From contig NZ_FVZE01000002.1 of assembly GCF_900168325.1 (NCBI RefSeq), forward strand, positions 1-64,000: 64,000 nt of DNA, in the 5' to 3' direction. Under the pieces are notes generated by a model that did no database searches, was not told where the DNA came from, and worked only from the letters and a program-made list of their open reading frames with translations. Numbering within the stretch: the first letter of the stretch is position 1; each line of letters begins with the position of its first letter. Below are positions 52,930 through 61,550 of the stretch, one piece after another. The stretch is from Novosphingobium mathurense (GTDB lineage: Bacteria; Pseudomonadota; Alphaproteobacteria; Sphingomonadales; Sphingomonadaceae). The position numbers and the translations under genes are program-made.

Positions 52930-54453
52930 TCAGTCGGCGAGCAGATGCTCCTTGGCGATCTTTTCCTTCCAGACCAGCGGGGCCAGCTGGTGGACGTTCT
53001 TGCCTTCGGAATCGACCGCAACGGTCACCGGCATGTCCTTGACGGTGAATTCGTAGATCGCTTCCATGCCGAGGTCGGCGAAGCCGACGACCTTGGCTTC
53101 CTTGATCGCGCGGGCGACGAGGTAGGCAGCGCCGCCGACGGCCATGAGGTAGGCCGACTTGTGCTTGGCGATGGACTCGGTGGCGGCAGGGCCGCGCTCC
53201 GACTTGCCGATGCTGGCGAGCAGGCCCTGGCCCAGCATCATGTCCATGAACTTGTCCATGCGGGTGGCGGTGGTGGGACCGGCCGGACCGACCACTTCCT
53301 CGCGCACCGGATCGACGGGGCCGACGTAGTAGATCACGCGGCCCTTGAACTCGACCGGCAGTTCCTCGCCCTTGGCCAGCATGTCCTGGATGCGCTTGTG
53401 CGCGGCATCGCGGCCGGTGAGCATCTTGCCGTTGAGCAGCAGGCGGTCGCCCTGCTTCCAGCTCTGGACGATTTCCGGGGTGAGCGTGTCGAGGTCGATG
53501 CGCTTTGCGCCGGCATCGGGAGCCCATTCGACCTTCGGCCAGTCGTCGAGGTTCGGCGTCTCGAGGAAGCTCGGCCCCGAACCGTCCAGCGTGAAGTGCG
53601 CGTGGCGAGTGGCGGCACAGTTCGGAATCATGGCGACGGGCTTGCCGGCGGCATGGCACGGCCAGTCCATGATCTTGACGTCGAGGATGGTGGCAAGGCC
53701 GCCAAGGCCCTGCGCGCCGATGCCCAGCGCGTTCACCTTGTCGAAGATCTCGATGCGCAGCGCCTCGATGTCGTTCTGGGGCCCGCGAGCCTTGAGCTGG
53801 GCCATGTCGATCGGCTCCATCAGGCTCTGCTTGGCAAGCTTGACGCAGTGTTCCGCGGTTCCGCCGATGCCGATGCCCAGCATGCCGGGCGGGCACCAGC
53901 CGGCACCCATCTGCGGAAGCATCTCGATCACCCAGTCGACGATGGAATCGCTGGGATTCATCATCTTGAACTTCGACTTGTTTTCAGAGCCGCCACCCTT
54001 GGCGGCAACGTCGACCGAGACCTTCGAGCCCGGGACCATGCTGACCGACAGAACCGAGGGGGTGTTGTCCTTGGTATTACGGCGGGTGAAGGCAGGATCC
54101 GCCAGCACCGAGGCGCGCAGCTTGTTCTCGGCATTGTTGTAGGCGCGGCGCACACCTTCATCGACCACTTCCTGCAAGCTGCGGTCGGATTCGAGGCGGC
54201 AGTTCTGGCCCCACTCGATGAAGACGTTGACGATGCCGGTGTCCTGGCAGATCGGGCGATGCCCTTCCGCGCACATGCGGCTGTTGGTCAGGATCTGCGC
54301 GATGGCGTCCTTTGCCGCGGGGCCCTGCTCCGCCTCGTAGGCGTCGCCCAGCGCGCGGATGTAGTCCATCGGGTGGAAGTAACTGATGTACTGGAGGGCG
54401 TCGGCAACACTCTCGATGAGGTCGTCTTCGCGGATTGTCACCATATCTGCCAT
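52930..54453 (-). CDS. Fumarate hydratase, class I (4Fe-4S)
   Basis: A 507-residue class I fumarase (alpha and beta parts fused), converting fumarate and malate in the TCA cycle with a labile 4Fe-4S cluster. Signatures: RPICQDTGIVNVFIEWG with a cluster Cys, AAKGGGSENKSKFKMMNPSD, GAGWCPPGMLGIGIGGTAEH (second Cys), and IPNCAATRHAHF (third). The C-terminal part has VGPVDPVREEVVGPAGPTTA, TRMDKFMDMML. Its dependence on Fe-S clusters links it to the suf operon in this window. Confidence 0.96.
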   Translation of the reverse strand: MADMVTIREDDLIESVADALQYISYFHPMDYIRALGDAYEAEQGPAAKDAIAQILTNSRMCAEGHRPICQDTGIVNVFIEWGQNCRLESDRSLQEVVDEGVRRAYNNAENKLRASVLADPAFTRRNTKDNTPSVLSVSMVPGSKVSVDVAAKGGGSENKSKFKMMNPSDSIVDWVIEMLPQMGAGWCPPGMLGIGIGGTAEHCVKLAKQSLMEPIDMAQLKARGPQNDIEALRIEIFDKVNALGIGAQGLGGLATILDVKIMDWPCHAAGKPVAMIPNCAATRHAHFTLDGSGPSFLETPNLDDWPKVEWAPDAGAKRIDLDTLTPEIVQSWKQGDRLLLNGKMLTGRDAAHKRIQDMLAKGEELPVEFKGRVIYYVGPVDPVREEVVGPAGPTTATRMDKFMDMMLGQGLLASIGKSERGPAATESIAKHKSAYLMAVGGAAYLVARAIKEAKVVGFADLGMEAIYEFTVKDMPVTVAVDSEGKNVHQLAPLVWKEKIAKEHLLAD

Positions 54454-54520
54454 GGAATTGCGCTCCCGGTTCGCGGAAATCGTGGATTTGCCGGTCCCCA
54501 TACGGCGGGACGGGGTGATC

Positions 54521-54564
54521 GTCAAAGCGCTACGACAACTCGACGAGCGTATTGTCAAAGCGCT
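54521..54564. promoter_or_regulatory. Direct repeat upstream of fumarase and the Pcm-like gene
   Basis: GTCAAAGCGCT occurs at 54521-54531 and again at 54554-54564, 33 bp apart (about three helical turns). It lies between divergent fumarase and Pcm-like genes. It could be a paired activator or repressor site. Confidence 0.35.
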
Positions 54565-54670
54565 TGGCCTCGCAGGCGCCTTGTCCTAGAAGGCGCCCCA
54601 CAAATGCCGAATTTGCAACCCATGCAAATGGCACGCATCGGCCCTGCAAGTATCGAGGGAACAGCACGAA

Positions 54671-55285
54671 ATGACCTTGACCGAGGATCGGTCCGCCCCG
54701 TCCGCCCAGAATTCCGTGAGCGCGGCCCGTCGCGCCATGATCACCAGCCAGCTGCGCACCAGCGGCGTCAACGAGCCCTGGGTGCTCGCAGCGATGGCCG
54801 GCGTTGCCCGCGAGGACTTCGTTCCCGAAGCCATGCGCGATGCCGCTTATATCGACCGTGCGATCCCGCTGGGCAACGGCCGCTCACTGGCCGCACCGCT
54901 CGTCCAGGCCAAGATGCTGGCCGAAGCCGAACCGACCGCGCAGGACAAGGCCCTGCTCGTCGGCGATGGCGCCGGCTACCTCGCCGCGCTGCTGCGTCCG
55001 CTGGTCGGCACGCTCGATGCCGTGGATCCCGCCGAAGCCGGCGCCATGGCAGGTGAGGGTGGCTACACGCTCGTCGTGATCGACGGCGCAATCGAGGAAC
55101 TGCCCGCAAATGTCGCCGCCCAGCTCGGCGAAGACGGACGCATCGTCACCGGCCTGATGACCCGTGGCGTTTCGCGTCTCGCTTCCGGCCGCAAGGCTGC
55201 AGGCGTGGTGTCGCTGCTCCCGCTTGCCGAGATCGGCATTCCTGCACTTCCCGAATTGGCGGCTCCGAAACGCTGGAGCTTCTGA
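54671..55285 (+). CDS. Protein-L-isoaspartate O-methyltransferase-like protein, cofactor region shortened
   Basis: A 204-residue protein of the PCMT family by its start (ARRAMITSQLRTSGVNEPWV, ARREDF-like, EAMRDAAYIDRAIPLGNGRS). The usual SAM motif region is reduced: ALLVGDGAGYLAALLRPLVG, DAVDPAEAGAMAGEGGYTLV, VIDGAIEELP. The stretch that normally carries the AdoMet-binding acidic residue, the following helix and the GDG loop is missing. It is probably not an active methyltransferase. It lies directly before tolC with only 2 bp between them, so it is co-transcribed with tolC. Confidence 0.75.
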   Translation: MTLTEDRSAPSAQNSVSAARRAMITSQLRTSGVNEPWVLAAMAGVAREDFVPEAMRDAAYIDRAIPLGNGRSLAAPLVQAKMLAEAEPTAQDKALLVGDGAGYLAALLRPLVGTLDAVDPAEAGAMAGEGGYTLVVIDGAIEELPANVAAQLGEDGRIVTGLMTRGVSRLASGRKAAGVVSLLPLAEIGIPALPELAAPKRWSF

Positions 55286-55287
55286 CC

Positions 55288-56751
55288 ATGACCCGGTTCG
55301 TGTGGGGGCGCGCCGGGCTACTGTCGGGAATAGCCTGCATCGCAGCGATGCAGGCTCCGTCTGCGCGCGCCGACACGCTGCGTGAGGCTCTCGTCCTTGC
55401 CTATCAGACCAACCCGACGCTGCAGGCGGCCCGCGCCCAGCAGCGCGGCGTGGACGAAGGCGTGCCGATCGCCCGGGCCGCAGGCTTGCCGAGCGTCAGC
55501 GCGGATGGCCGCTACACCGAATTCGTGAAGCAGAGCAGCACGGCGTTCAACGCCCCGGACCGGGCGGTCAACGCCAACACGAACCTCAATGTGCCGATCT
55601 ACTCCGGTGGCCTGGTCAAGAACCAGATCAAGGCCGCCAAGATCCGCGTTGAGGCCGGGCAGGCTTCCTTGCGCGGCTCTGAAAGTTCGGTCTTCTCCTC
55701 GGTGGTCGCGGCCTACATGGACGTCATCCGCAACGAGGCCATCGTGGGGCTGAACCATAACCAGGTCGACGTGCTCAAGGTCAATCTGCAGGCGACCAGC
55801 GACCGCTACGAGATCGGCGATCTGACGCGTACCGACGTCGCCCAGTCACAGTCGCGACTGGCCCTGGCGCAAAGCGACGCCCGCACGGCCGAAGCCAACC
55901 TCGCCGCCGCGCGCGAGACGTATATCCAGCTCGTCGGCAAGGCTCCGGAAGCGCTGGAGACGCCGCCGCCACTGCCGAACCTGCCTGACAGCCCGCAGAC
56001 CGCGGTCGATCAGGCGCTGGAGCACAATCCGGACCTGATCGCCGCCCGCGAACGCACGCTCGCGGCGGAAAAGGACATTGACGTCGCCAGCGCCGGACGC
56101 TTGCCGAAGGTCAGCCTGTTCACCTCCGGTGCCTACAACAATTATCTCGGCACGCTGGTCAGCGGGGGGCAAGGTGGCGGCAGCGCAAGGCAGGCCGAAA
56201 CGACTGCGCAGGCAGGCGCTTCGATCTCGATTCCGCTGTTCCAAGGCGGCCTGCCTGCCGCCCAGAGGCGCCAGGCGCAGGCCTCGGCCTCGACCGCGCT
56301 CGAGAACGAGATCGCCATCGAGCGCCAGGTCATCGCGCAAGTACGCTCCGCCTACACCTCGTGGATTGCCTCGAAGGACCTGATCCGTTCGACCCAGGTC
56401 GCCGTCGATGCGGCGAAGCTCAGCCTCGAAGGCGTGCGCGCCGAGAACACGGTCGGCAATCGCACGATCCTGGACATCCTCAATGCCGAACAGGAACTGC
56501 TCAATGCGGAAGTCCAGTTCGTCACTGCCAGGCGCAACGCCTATGTCGCCGGATTCTCCCTGCTTGCCGCGATGGGCCGCGCCGAAGCGCGCGATCTGAA
56601 CCTCGACGGCGGGATTCTCTATGACCCCGAGGTCAACTACGAACGGGTCAAGGGCAAGATCTTCGACTGGGAGAACGATCCCGCTCCGGTCGCCCAATCG
56701 ACACGAACCGTTGACACGCCGCTGCAGGACGGTGAAATTCCACAGAATTAA
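55288..56751 (+). CDS. tolC: TolC family outer membrane efflux protein
   Basis: A 487-residue outer-membrane exit duct. Signal peptide: GRAGLLSGIACIAAMQAPSA. It shows the two alpha-helical repeat domains typical of TolC: LREALVLAYQTNPTLQAARA, NLNVPIYSGGLVKNQIKAAK, then the second half KVSLFTSGAYNNYLGTLVSG, SISIPLFQGGLPAAQRRQAQ, GNRTILDILNAEQELLNAEV. It forms a trimer with inner-membrane pumps or type I exporters. Confidence 0.93.
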   Translation: MTRFVWGRAGLLSGIACIAAMQAPSARADTLREALVLAYQTNPTLQAARAQQRGVDEGVPIARAAGLPSVSADGRYTEFVKQSSTAFNAPDRAVNANTNLNVPIYSGGLVKNQIKAAKIRVEAGQASLRGSESSVFSSVVAAYMDVIRNEAIVGLNHNQVDVLKVNLQATSDRYEIGDLTRTDVAQSQSRLALAQSDARTAEANLAAARETYIQLVGKAPEALETPPPLPNLPDSPQTAVDQALEHNPDLIAARERTLAAEKDIDVASAGRLPKVSLFTSGAYNNYLGTLVSGGQGGGSARQAETTAQAGASISIPLFQGGLPAAQRRQAQASASTALENEIAIERQVIAQVRSAYTSWIASKDLIRSTQVAVDAAKLSLEGVRAENTVGNRTILDILNAEQELLNAEVQFVTARRNAYVAGFSLLAAMGRAEARDLNLDGGILYDPEVNYERVKGKIFDWENDPAPVAQSTRTVDTPLQDGEIPQN

Positions 56752-56834
56752 GCATGCGCAGCGAATCGGGGCCAAAGTGATTCGGCCGCGCGTGTGTCTG
56801 CCTTTGTCCTAAGGCATGCTAAGGGGCCTATACG

Positions 56835-57293
56835 ATGCGTCAGAACGGTGAACCCTCGGTCGAGGAGATCCTGCAGTCGATCAAGCAGGTGATCGCGCGC
56901 GACAACCGCGCGGGCGCCAAGGTCGAACGCACGCGTCGCGCCACCGCCGGCGTCATCGAGCTTGAGGAAGAAGAGGACGAGGACCTCGAAGACGTCCTCG
57001 AGCTGCAGGAAACCGCCGAGCTGGAGCCCGATATGGACGAGGATAACGAGGAACCTTCGCTGATTCAGGACAATGTCCGCGCCTCGATGCGCGAATCCCT
57101 GGCAGCCCTGGCGATGCTTTCCGAACCCAGCGCCCCGCCGCAGATCGTGCGTTCGGGCGAAACCTCGCTGGAATCGCTGACCCGCGAACTGCTGCGCCCC
57201 GCACTTGCCGAATGGCTGGACAAGAACCTGCCTCCGCTCGTGGAGCGGATGGTCGCAGCCGAAATTTCGCGGATCGTCGGCAAGAAGGGCTGA
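56835..57293 (+). CDS. PopZ-like polar organising protein (DUF2497)
   Basis: A 152-residue protein. The N-terminal helix EPSVEEILQSIKQVIARDNR matches the PopZ client-binding helix; an acidic, disordered middle follows (EEEEDEDLEDVLELQETAEL), then the C-terminal helices ESLTRELLRPALAEWLDKNL and LVERMVAAEISRIVGKKG, which mediate oligomerisation. PopZ anchors chromosome and signalling proteins at the pole. It is somewhat shorter than Caulobacter PopZ. The tolC-popZ neighbourhood matches Caulobacter, but valS does not follow here. Confidence 0.85.
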   Translation: MRQNGEPSVEEILQSIKQVIARDNRAGAKVERTRRATAGVIELEEEEDEDLEDVLELQETAELEPDMDEDNEEPSLIQDNVRASMRESLAALAMLSEPSAPPQIVRSGETSLESLTRELLRPALAEWLDKNLPPLVERMVAAEISRIVGKKG

Positions 57294-57359
57294 CGCTAAA
57301 GGTCCGATGCGACGACGCTCGCACTGGACCTGCGCCCCTTCGGTGCCTACTTGCCGTCC

Positions 57360-57749
57360 ATGAGCAAGCACCGCCACGAACTCGAGAAGGCCGAAGAAGC
57401 CCTCGCCAAGGCGGGTGGCAATTCCATCGAACGCCACATCTTCATCTGCGCCGAACCGCAGAAAGGTGAATGCTGCAGCCCGGAAAAGGGCCAGGCGAGC
57501 TGGAAATACCTGAAGAAACGCCTCAAGCAGCTGGGCCTCGACGGCCCAAAGACGACCGAGGGCGGGGGCGTCGCGCGTACCAAGGCGGACTGCCTGCGCA
57601 TCTGTTCATCAGGCCCGGTTGCCGTCGTCTGGCCGGACGGGGTCTGGTATCACTCCTGCGATGAGGACGTGCTGGAACGGATCATCCAGGAACATCTCAT
57701 CGGCGGCACACCGGTCGAGGACTATCGCCTGCGTCCTGCGGCAAACTGA
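57360..57749 (+). CDS. 2Fe-2S thioredoxin-like ferredoxin
   Basis: A 129-residue protein of the thioredoxin-like 2Fe-2S family. Cluster ligands: the Cys in HIFICAEPQKGECC and two more in TKADCLRICSSGP. SWKYLKKRLKQLGLDG and PDGVWYHSCDEDVLERIIQE complete the fold. It is a cytosolic electron carrier and a likely client of the SUF/ErpA pathway. The start at 57360 gives MSKHRHELE. Confidence 0.9.
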   Translation: MSKHRHELEKAEEALAKAGGNSIERHIFICAEPQKGECCSPEKGQASWKYLKKRLKQLGLDGPKTTEGGGVARTKADCLRICSSGPVAVVWPDGVWYHSCDEDVLERIIQEHLIGGTPVEDYRLRPAAN

Positions 57750-57758
57750 TCGACTGAC

Positions 57759-58052
57759 TCAGAGATCGGTTTCGTCTTCGAGCGGGTTGACGATCGATTC
57801 ATCGTGGCCGGTTCCGCTGGACAGGAAAACGAGCCCCATCAGCGCCGAAGCCAGCAGCATCGTGAATCCGATTCCCAGCGCGGTCGCAATGTAGAGGTGG
57901 ACCGAGACCATGCCGTTCGACCGGTAGAGGACAATCACCGAGCCCAGAACGAGGCCAACCGTGATCGTCATCATCCAGCGCATGATACGCCTGAACCGGT
58001 TCCAGGCGTGCGCCGCGTTGACCGGATCTTCGAGGGGGGAGCGTGGTATCAT
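57759..58052 (-). CDS. Small membrane protein, 97 residues
   Basis: Two predicted membrane helices (MMTITVGLVLGSVIVLY and LYIATALGIGFTMLLASALM) and an acidic C-terminus. It is convergent with the ferredoxin gene. The family is unknown; it resembles sphingomonad hypothetical proteins. Confidence 0.7.
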   Translation of the reverse strand: MIPRSPLEDPVNAAHAWNRFRRIMRWMMTITVGLVLGSVIVLYRSNGMVSVHLYIATALGIGFTMLLASALMGLVFLSSGTGHDESIVNPLEDETDL

Positions 58053-58187
58053 TGCGTCTCATTTGCGCCTTGTGGGCCCCTGTCGCAAGGGCCTCGTGAC
58101 ACGCAGCGCGATCTGTCTGTCGAAGTGGCTAGTCCCCGAAACCTGTGGTATTCTGCGCCTGCAAAGCAAAACGGGGAGAATACGACG

Positions 58188-58613
58188 ATGACGATCGGGC
58201 GCATTATCGAAGGCCGCGATACTGTTCTTACCTGCCAGGTCAGCAACACGGTGCGCGAAGCCGTGGAAATACTGGCCGAACGTCGTATCGGTGCCTTGCC
58301 GGTCCTGGATGGCGAAAGCCTTGCCGGCATGTTCTCCGAACGCGACGTCATCTACCGCTTGCGCGAATTCGGTCCCAGCGTTCTCGACAAACCGGTCAGC
58401 GACGTCATGACGGCGCCTGCCGTCACCGTGGAATCCCTGACCTCGGTGATGACGGCACTGGCCATGATGACCCGGCGGCGCATCCGCCACCTGCCGGTCA
58501 TGGACGGAGAGCGCATGATCGGCATGGTTTCGATCGGCGACCTCGTGAAATATCGCATCGACAAGGTGGAATCCGAAGCCGCGGCGATGCGCGACTATAT
58601 CCAGATGGCCTGA
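58188..58613 (+). CDS. CBS domain pair protein
   Basis: A 141-residue protein of two CBS domains: GRIIEGRDTVLTCQVSNTVR, EAVEILAERRIGALPVLDGE, and the second half VSDVMTAPAVTVESLTSVMT, MMTRRRIRHLPVMDGERMIG. CBS pairs bind adenosine nucleotides as energy sensors. It stands alone between the membrane protein and erpA. ATG at 58188. Confidence 0.9.
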   Translation: MTIGRIIEGRDTVLTCQVSNTVREAVEILAERRIGALPVLDGESLAGMFSERDVIYRLREFGPSVLDKPVSDVMTAPAVTVESLTSVMTALAMMTRRRIRHLPVMDGERMIGMVSIGDLVKYRIDKVESEAAAMRDYIQMA

Positions 58614-58710
58614 TCGCCGCCCAAACCGGACGATCAGCCGCAATTCCCTGTCCTGAGGCGCCGCGTCGGCTCTGCCCCGACGCCTTGCCGCACGGGGCAG
58701 GGACGCCTAC

Positions 58711-59052
58711 ATGCGGCATATGGACCAGCAGAATCTCACTCTCAGCCCTTCCGCCGCCGCGCGCGTGGCCACGATTGCCGCCAAGCAGGGCAAGGCCGCG
58801 ATCCTGCGCCTTTCGGTCGAAGGCGGAGGGTGCTCCGGGTTCCAGTACAAGTTCGGCCTCGCCGATGCTCCCGAGAGCGAGGATTCGGTGACCGAAACCG
58901 ACGGCGTGAAGCTGGTCGTAGATCCGGTCAGCCTCGATCTCGTCAGCGGCTGCATCGTCGATTACGTGGAATCCTTGGGTGGAGCGGCTTTCCGGGTGGA
59001 GAATCCCAACGCCGCCGCCGGATGCGGATGCGGATCGAGCTTCAGTATCTGA
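58711..59052 (+). CDS. erpA: Fe-S cluster insertion protein ErpA
   Basis: A 113-residue A-type carrier. It has the HesB core ILRLSVEGGGCSGFQYKFGL and the C-terminal pair CGCGSSFSI, with GCIVDYVESLGGAAFRVENP between. It delivers clusters to targets, downstream of SufA/SufBCD. It is the second carrier in the window. Confidence 0.93.
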   Translation: MRHMDQQNLTLSPSAAARVATIAAKQGKAAILRLSVEGGGCSGFQYKFGLADAPESEDSVTETDGVKLVVDPVSLDLVSGCIVDYVESLGGAAFRVENPNAAAGCGCGSSFSI

Positions 59053-59089
59053 GCTTGACGAACCGGCGCCTGACTGCCGAGAAGGCGCC

Positions 59090-59863
59090 ATGAAAATCGC
59101 AACCTTCAATATCAACGGCGTCAAGGCGCGCCTGCCCCGTCTACTCGAATGGCTCGAGGAAACCCGCCCGGCTGTCGCCTGCCTGCAGGAAATCAAGTCA
59201 CAGGATGAAGGCTTCCCGATCGCCGAGTTCGAGAAGCTGGGCTACAAGGGCATCTGGCATGGCCAGAAAAGCTTCAACGGCGTGGCCATCCTTGCCGACG
59301 GCGAAGCGCCGGTCGAAGTCCAGCGGGGCCTCGACGGGGAGCCCGAGGACGATCATTCGCGCTATCTGGAAGCCGATGTCTTCGGCATCAGGATCGTGTG
59401 CATCTACTTGCCCAACGGCAACCCGGTGCCCGGTCCCAAGTTCGACTACAAGCTGCGCTGGATGAAGCGGCTGCGGGAACGCATGGCCGCAATCAAGGCC
59501 GAGGAAGTCCCCGCCATCGTCACCGGCGACTTCAACGTCATTCCGCACGACCGCGATATCTGGTCGCCGCCGGCCATGGCCGCGGACGCCCTCATGCAGC
59601 CGGAATCGCGCGATGCCTACTTCCGCCTGCTCGGCGACGGCTGGACCGACGCAATCGCCACCCACAACCCGCGCGGAGGCGTCTGGACCTACTGGGATTA
59701 CCAGGCCGGGGCCTGGCAGCGCGACCACGGCTTTCGCATCGACCATGCCCTACTTTCGCCCGAACTGGCCGATCGTCTGGTCGCCTGCGGCGTCGACAAG
59801 GCGCATCGCGGCCGGGAGAAGGCCAGCGACCATGCACCGGTGTGGGTCGAACTGAGGAAGTGA
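59090..59863 (+). CDS. xth: Exodeoxyribonuclease III
   Basis: A 257-residue AP endonuclease/3'-5' exonuclease of the EEP fold for base excision repair. Motifs: TFNINGVKARLPRLLEWLEE, ACLQEIKSQDEGFP with the metal Glu, CIYLPNGNPVPGPKFDYKLR, VTGDFNVIPHDRDIWSPPAM and the terminal EKASDHAPVWVEL with the catalytic Asp-His. It follows erpA by 37 bp. Confidence 0.95.
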   Translation: MKIATFNINGVKARLPRLLEWLEETRPAVACLQEIKSQDEGFPIAEFEKLGYKGIWHGQKSFNGVAILADGEAPVEVQRGLDGEPEDDHSRYLEADVFGIRIVCIYLPNGNPVPGPKFDYKLRWMKRLRERMAAIKAEEVPAIVTGDFNVIPHDRDIWSPPAMAADALMQPESRDAYFRLLGDGWTDAIATHNPRGGVWTYWDYQAGAWQRDHGFRIDHALLSPELADRLVACGVDKAHRGREKASDHAPVWVELRK

Positions 59864-59897
59864 TGCGCGGGGCCCGCCCGAAGGGGCGGGCCGTCCG

Positions 59898-60539
59898 TCA
59901 GCGATAGAAGATGTGGTTGTCGACCTGAGCGAGGCGCTTGAGACGCCAGTTCGGCGACACGCGGGCGGCGTGGAAGAACAGCGCACCTTTGGCCGGGCTT
60001 TTCCAACTGCCGTCGATCGCGATGGTGGCGATGGCCAGCGCCCGGCGCCAGTCCTTTGAACGCTCACGGATCTTTGGCATGCGGTTGCCGCGCACGAAGG
60101 AAAACTGCGAGCGCTGGAACACGACGTCGCAGAAGTTGTCGGGAAAACGATCCGATTTGGTGCGATTGACGATCACCCGTCCGACGGCAAGCTGCCCTTC
60201 GAGCGATTCACCGCGCGATTCGAAATAGATCGCACCGGCAAGGCAACGCAGCTGCCTGCCGACTGCATCGGGCATGCTCTGCTCTGCAACAAGTTGCGCG
60301 AGGGTGTCGGCCTCGATGACCTGATCGTCGCTGTCGTCTTCCACTTCGATCCCGTCATCTTCGGACGGAAACGCCTGAATTACCGGTTCGGAGACGAAAT
60401 TCACCTGGGGTTCCGGTTTCGCCAGGATCGGAACGATGTCCGACGTGGCTGCGCCCGACCCCTGGGCGCTGAACAATGCGGTAAACACCGTTGCGGTCAG
60501 CGCTATAGCGCTGGCCCACTGCAATTTAGTTCGCATCAA
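59898..60539 (-). CDS. Exported cell-wall hydrolase (SleB type)
   Basis: A 213-residue SleB-family hydrolase with a signal peptide (ASAIALTATVFTALFSAQGSG). The catalytic domain has CLAGAIYFESRGESLEGQLA with the Glu, VGRVIVNRTKSDRFPDNFCD, and ALFFHAARVSPNW. It cleaves peptidoglycan glycan strands. It converges with xth. Confidence 0.88.
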   Translation of the reverse strand: MMRTKLQWASAIALTATVFTALFSAQGSGAATSDIVPILAKPEPQVNFVSEPVIQAFPSEDDGIEVEDDSDDQVIEADTLAQLVAEQSMPDAVGRQLRCLAGAIYFESRGESLEGQLAVGRVIVNRTKSDRFPDNFCDVVFQRSQFSFVRGNRMPKIRERSKDWRRALAIATIAIDGSWKSPAKGALFFHAARVSPNWRLKRLAQVDNHIFYR

Positions 60540-60730
60540 GCCTTGGTCTAAAGCGGTGGACCCATCTGATACAGGCTGAAACAGAATGCCGTTTCGGGCA
60601 TTGAAGTTCTGTCAGCGCCTGCCGACGATCCCCCGGCTGCGTGCTAGCTGGTGTGGCCGAAATGCCTCCCGCGCCGCCTTCGCGTTTGCGGCCCCATTAC
60701 CTTGCATTCCTTGCAAGTCAACCGGATTCG

Positions 60731-61060
60731 TTACCCGATTCCGATGAAACGCTCACCATCCGCGATATCAAGCTCTACAACCCAGATATCCGGGTCCTGT
60801 TCGGCCCTACGAGTGATAAACTCTGAAATTTCCCATGGTTTTTCAGTGTCTTGTCTCTTTGAACAAGTCCACTGGCGGGTTCCATCCAATTGCGGCATGC
60901 GCTCGTAAGCGCGTGTATTCGCTCCGTTTTCGGTAAGGACGACCATGATCGTTCCAGCGTCGCGTTCACCTTTATTGATAACGGTTGCGAAACCACCTTC
61001 GGCCTGGACCCGACGAATCAGACCCGACACCTCGAGGTGTGCAGGCAGGCGCGCTTCCAT
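60731..61060 (-). CDS. DUF1491 family protein
   Basis: A 109-residue protein. The DUF1491 signatures are ARLPAHLEVSGLIRRVQAEG, GFATVINKGERDAGTIMVVL and WVVELDIADGERF. The function is unknown. It follows the thioesterase gene by 3 bp on the minus strand, so it is co-transcribed with it. Confidence 0.85.
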   Translation of the reverse strand: MEARLPAHLEVSGLIRRVQAEGGFATVINKGERDAGTIMVVLTENGANTRAYERMPQLDGTRQWTCSKRQDTEKPWEISEFITRRAEQDPDIWVVELDIADGERFIGIG

Positions 61061-61063
61061 CGG

Positions 61064-61549
61064 TCAGGCCGGGGCCGTGAAGGCGGCGGAATATCCGGGA
61101 AGGCCGGAGAGAGGAATGCGCGAGCGCATGAATGTGCCGGTCCCGCGTCCCACCTCGTCGCCTTCCTCGTCGATCAATCGCGATTCCGCCACGAGCACGC
61201 GGCGGCGGCCGCTGACCCAGCGCCCTTCGGCACGGACAGTCCCTCCCTTGATCGGCTTGCTGAGCAAGAGGTTGAACGAGGTGGTAAGCAGGAAGCGATC
61301 GGTGATCAGCGTGTTCGCGGCATAGAAGGCCGCGTCGTCGAGCATCTTGAAATAGATCGTGCCATGCGCGGCTCCGGCTGCGTGAAAACAATCGGGCCCG
61401 ACATCGAACGTGATGCACGAATGCCCTTCACCGGTGATCTGGAGAACCGAACGAAACTTCTCGTTGATGGCGGCTGAAGCATAGAGGCTTTCCAGGGCCC
61501 GCCAGTGAAGGTTCGCACCGGCTGCGTCGGCGTTGTCAGCCTCGGTCAT
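61064..61549 (-). CDS. PaaI-family hotdog thioesterase
   Basis: A 161-residue hotdog-fold acyl-CoA thioesterase. The active-site region HGTIYFKMLDDAAFYAANTL replaces the canonical HGG..., as in PaaI subgroups, with a later LLTTSFNLLLSKPIKGG strand. The substrate is unknown. It is the middle gene of the ptsN-thioesterase-DUF1491 operon. Confidence 0.85.
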   Translation of the reverse strand: MTEADNADAAGANLHWRALESLYASAAINEKFRSVLQITGEGHSCITFDVGPDCFHAAGAAHGTIYFKMLDDAAFYAANTLITDRFLLTTSFNLLLSKPIKGGTVRAEGRWVSGRRRVLVAESRLIDEEGDEVGRGTGTFMRSRIPLSGLPGYSAAFTAPA

Positions 61550-61550
61550 G

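Noticed and set aside
52807..55056. Very long plus-strand open frame opposite fumarase
   Set aside because: It is antisense to the fully recognisable fumarase gene and results from high third-position G+C; its composition (runs of Arg, Gly, His) is not protein-like.
60641..60826. 61-codon plus-strand frame
   Set aside because: Overlaps the end of the DUF1491 gene on the other strand, lacks a ribosome-binding site and matches no family.
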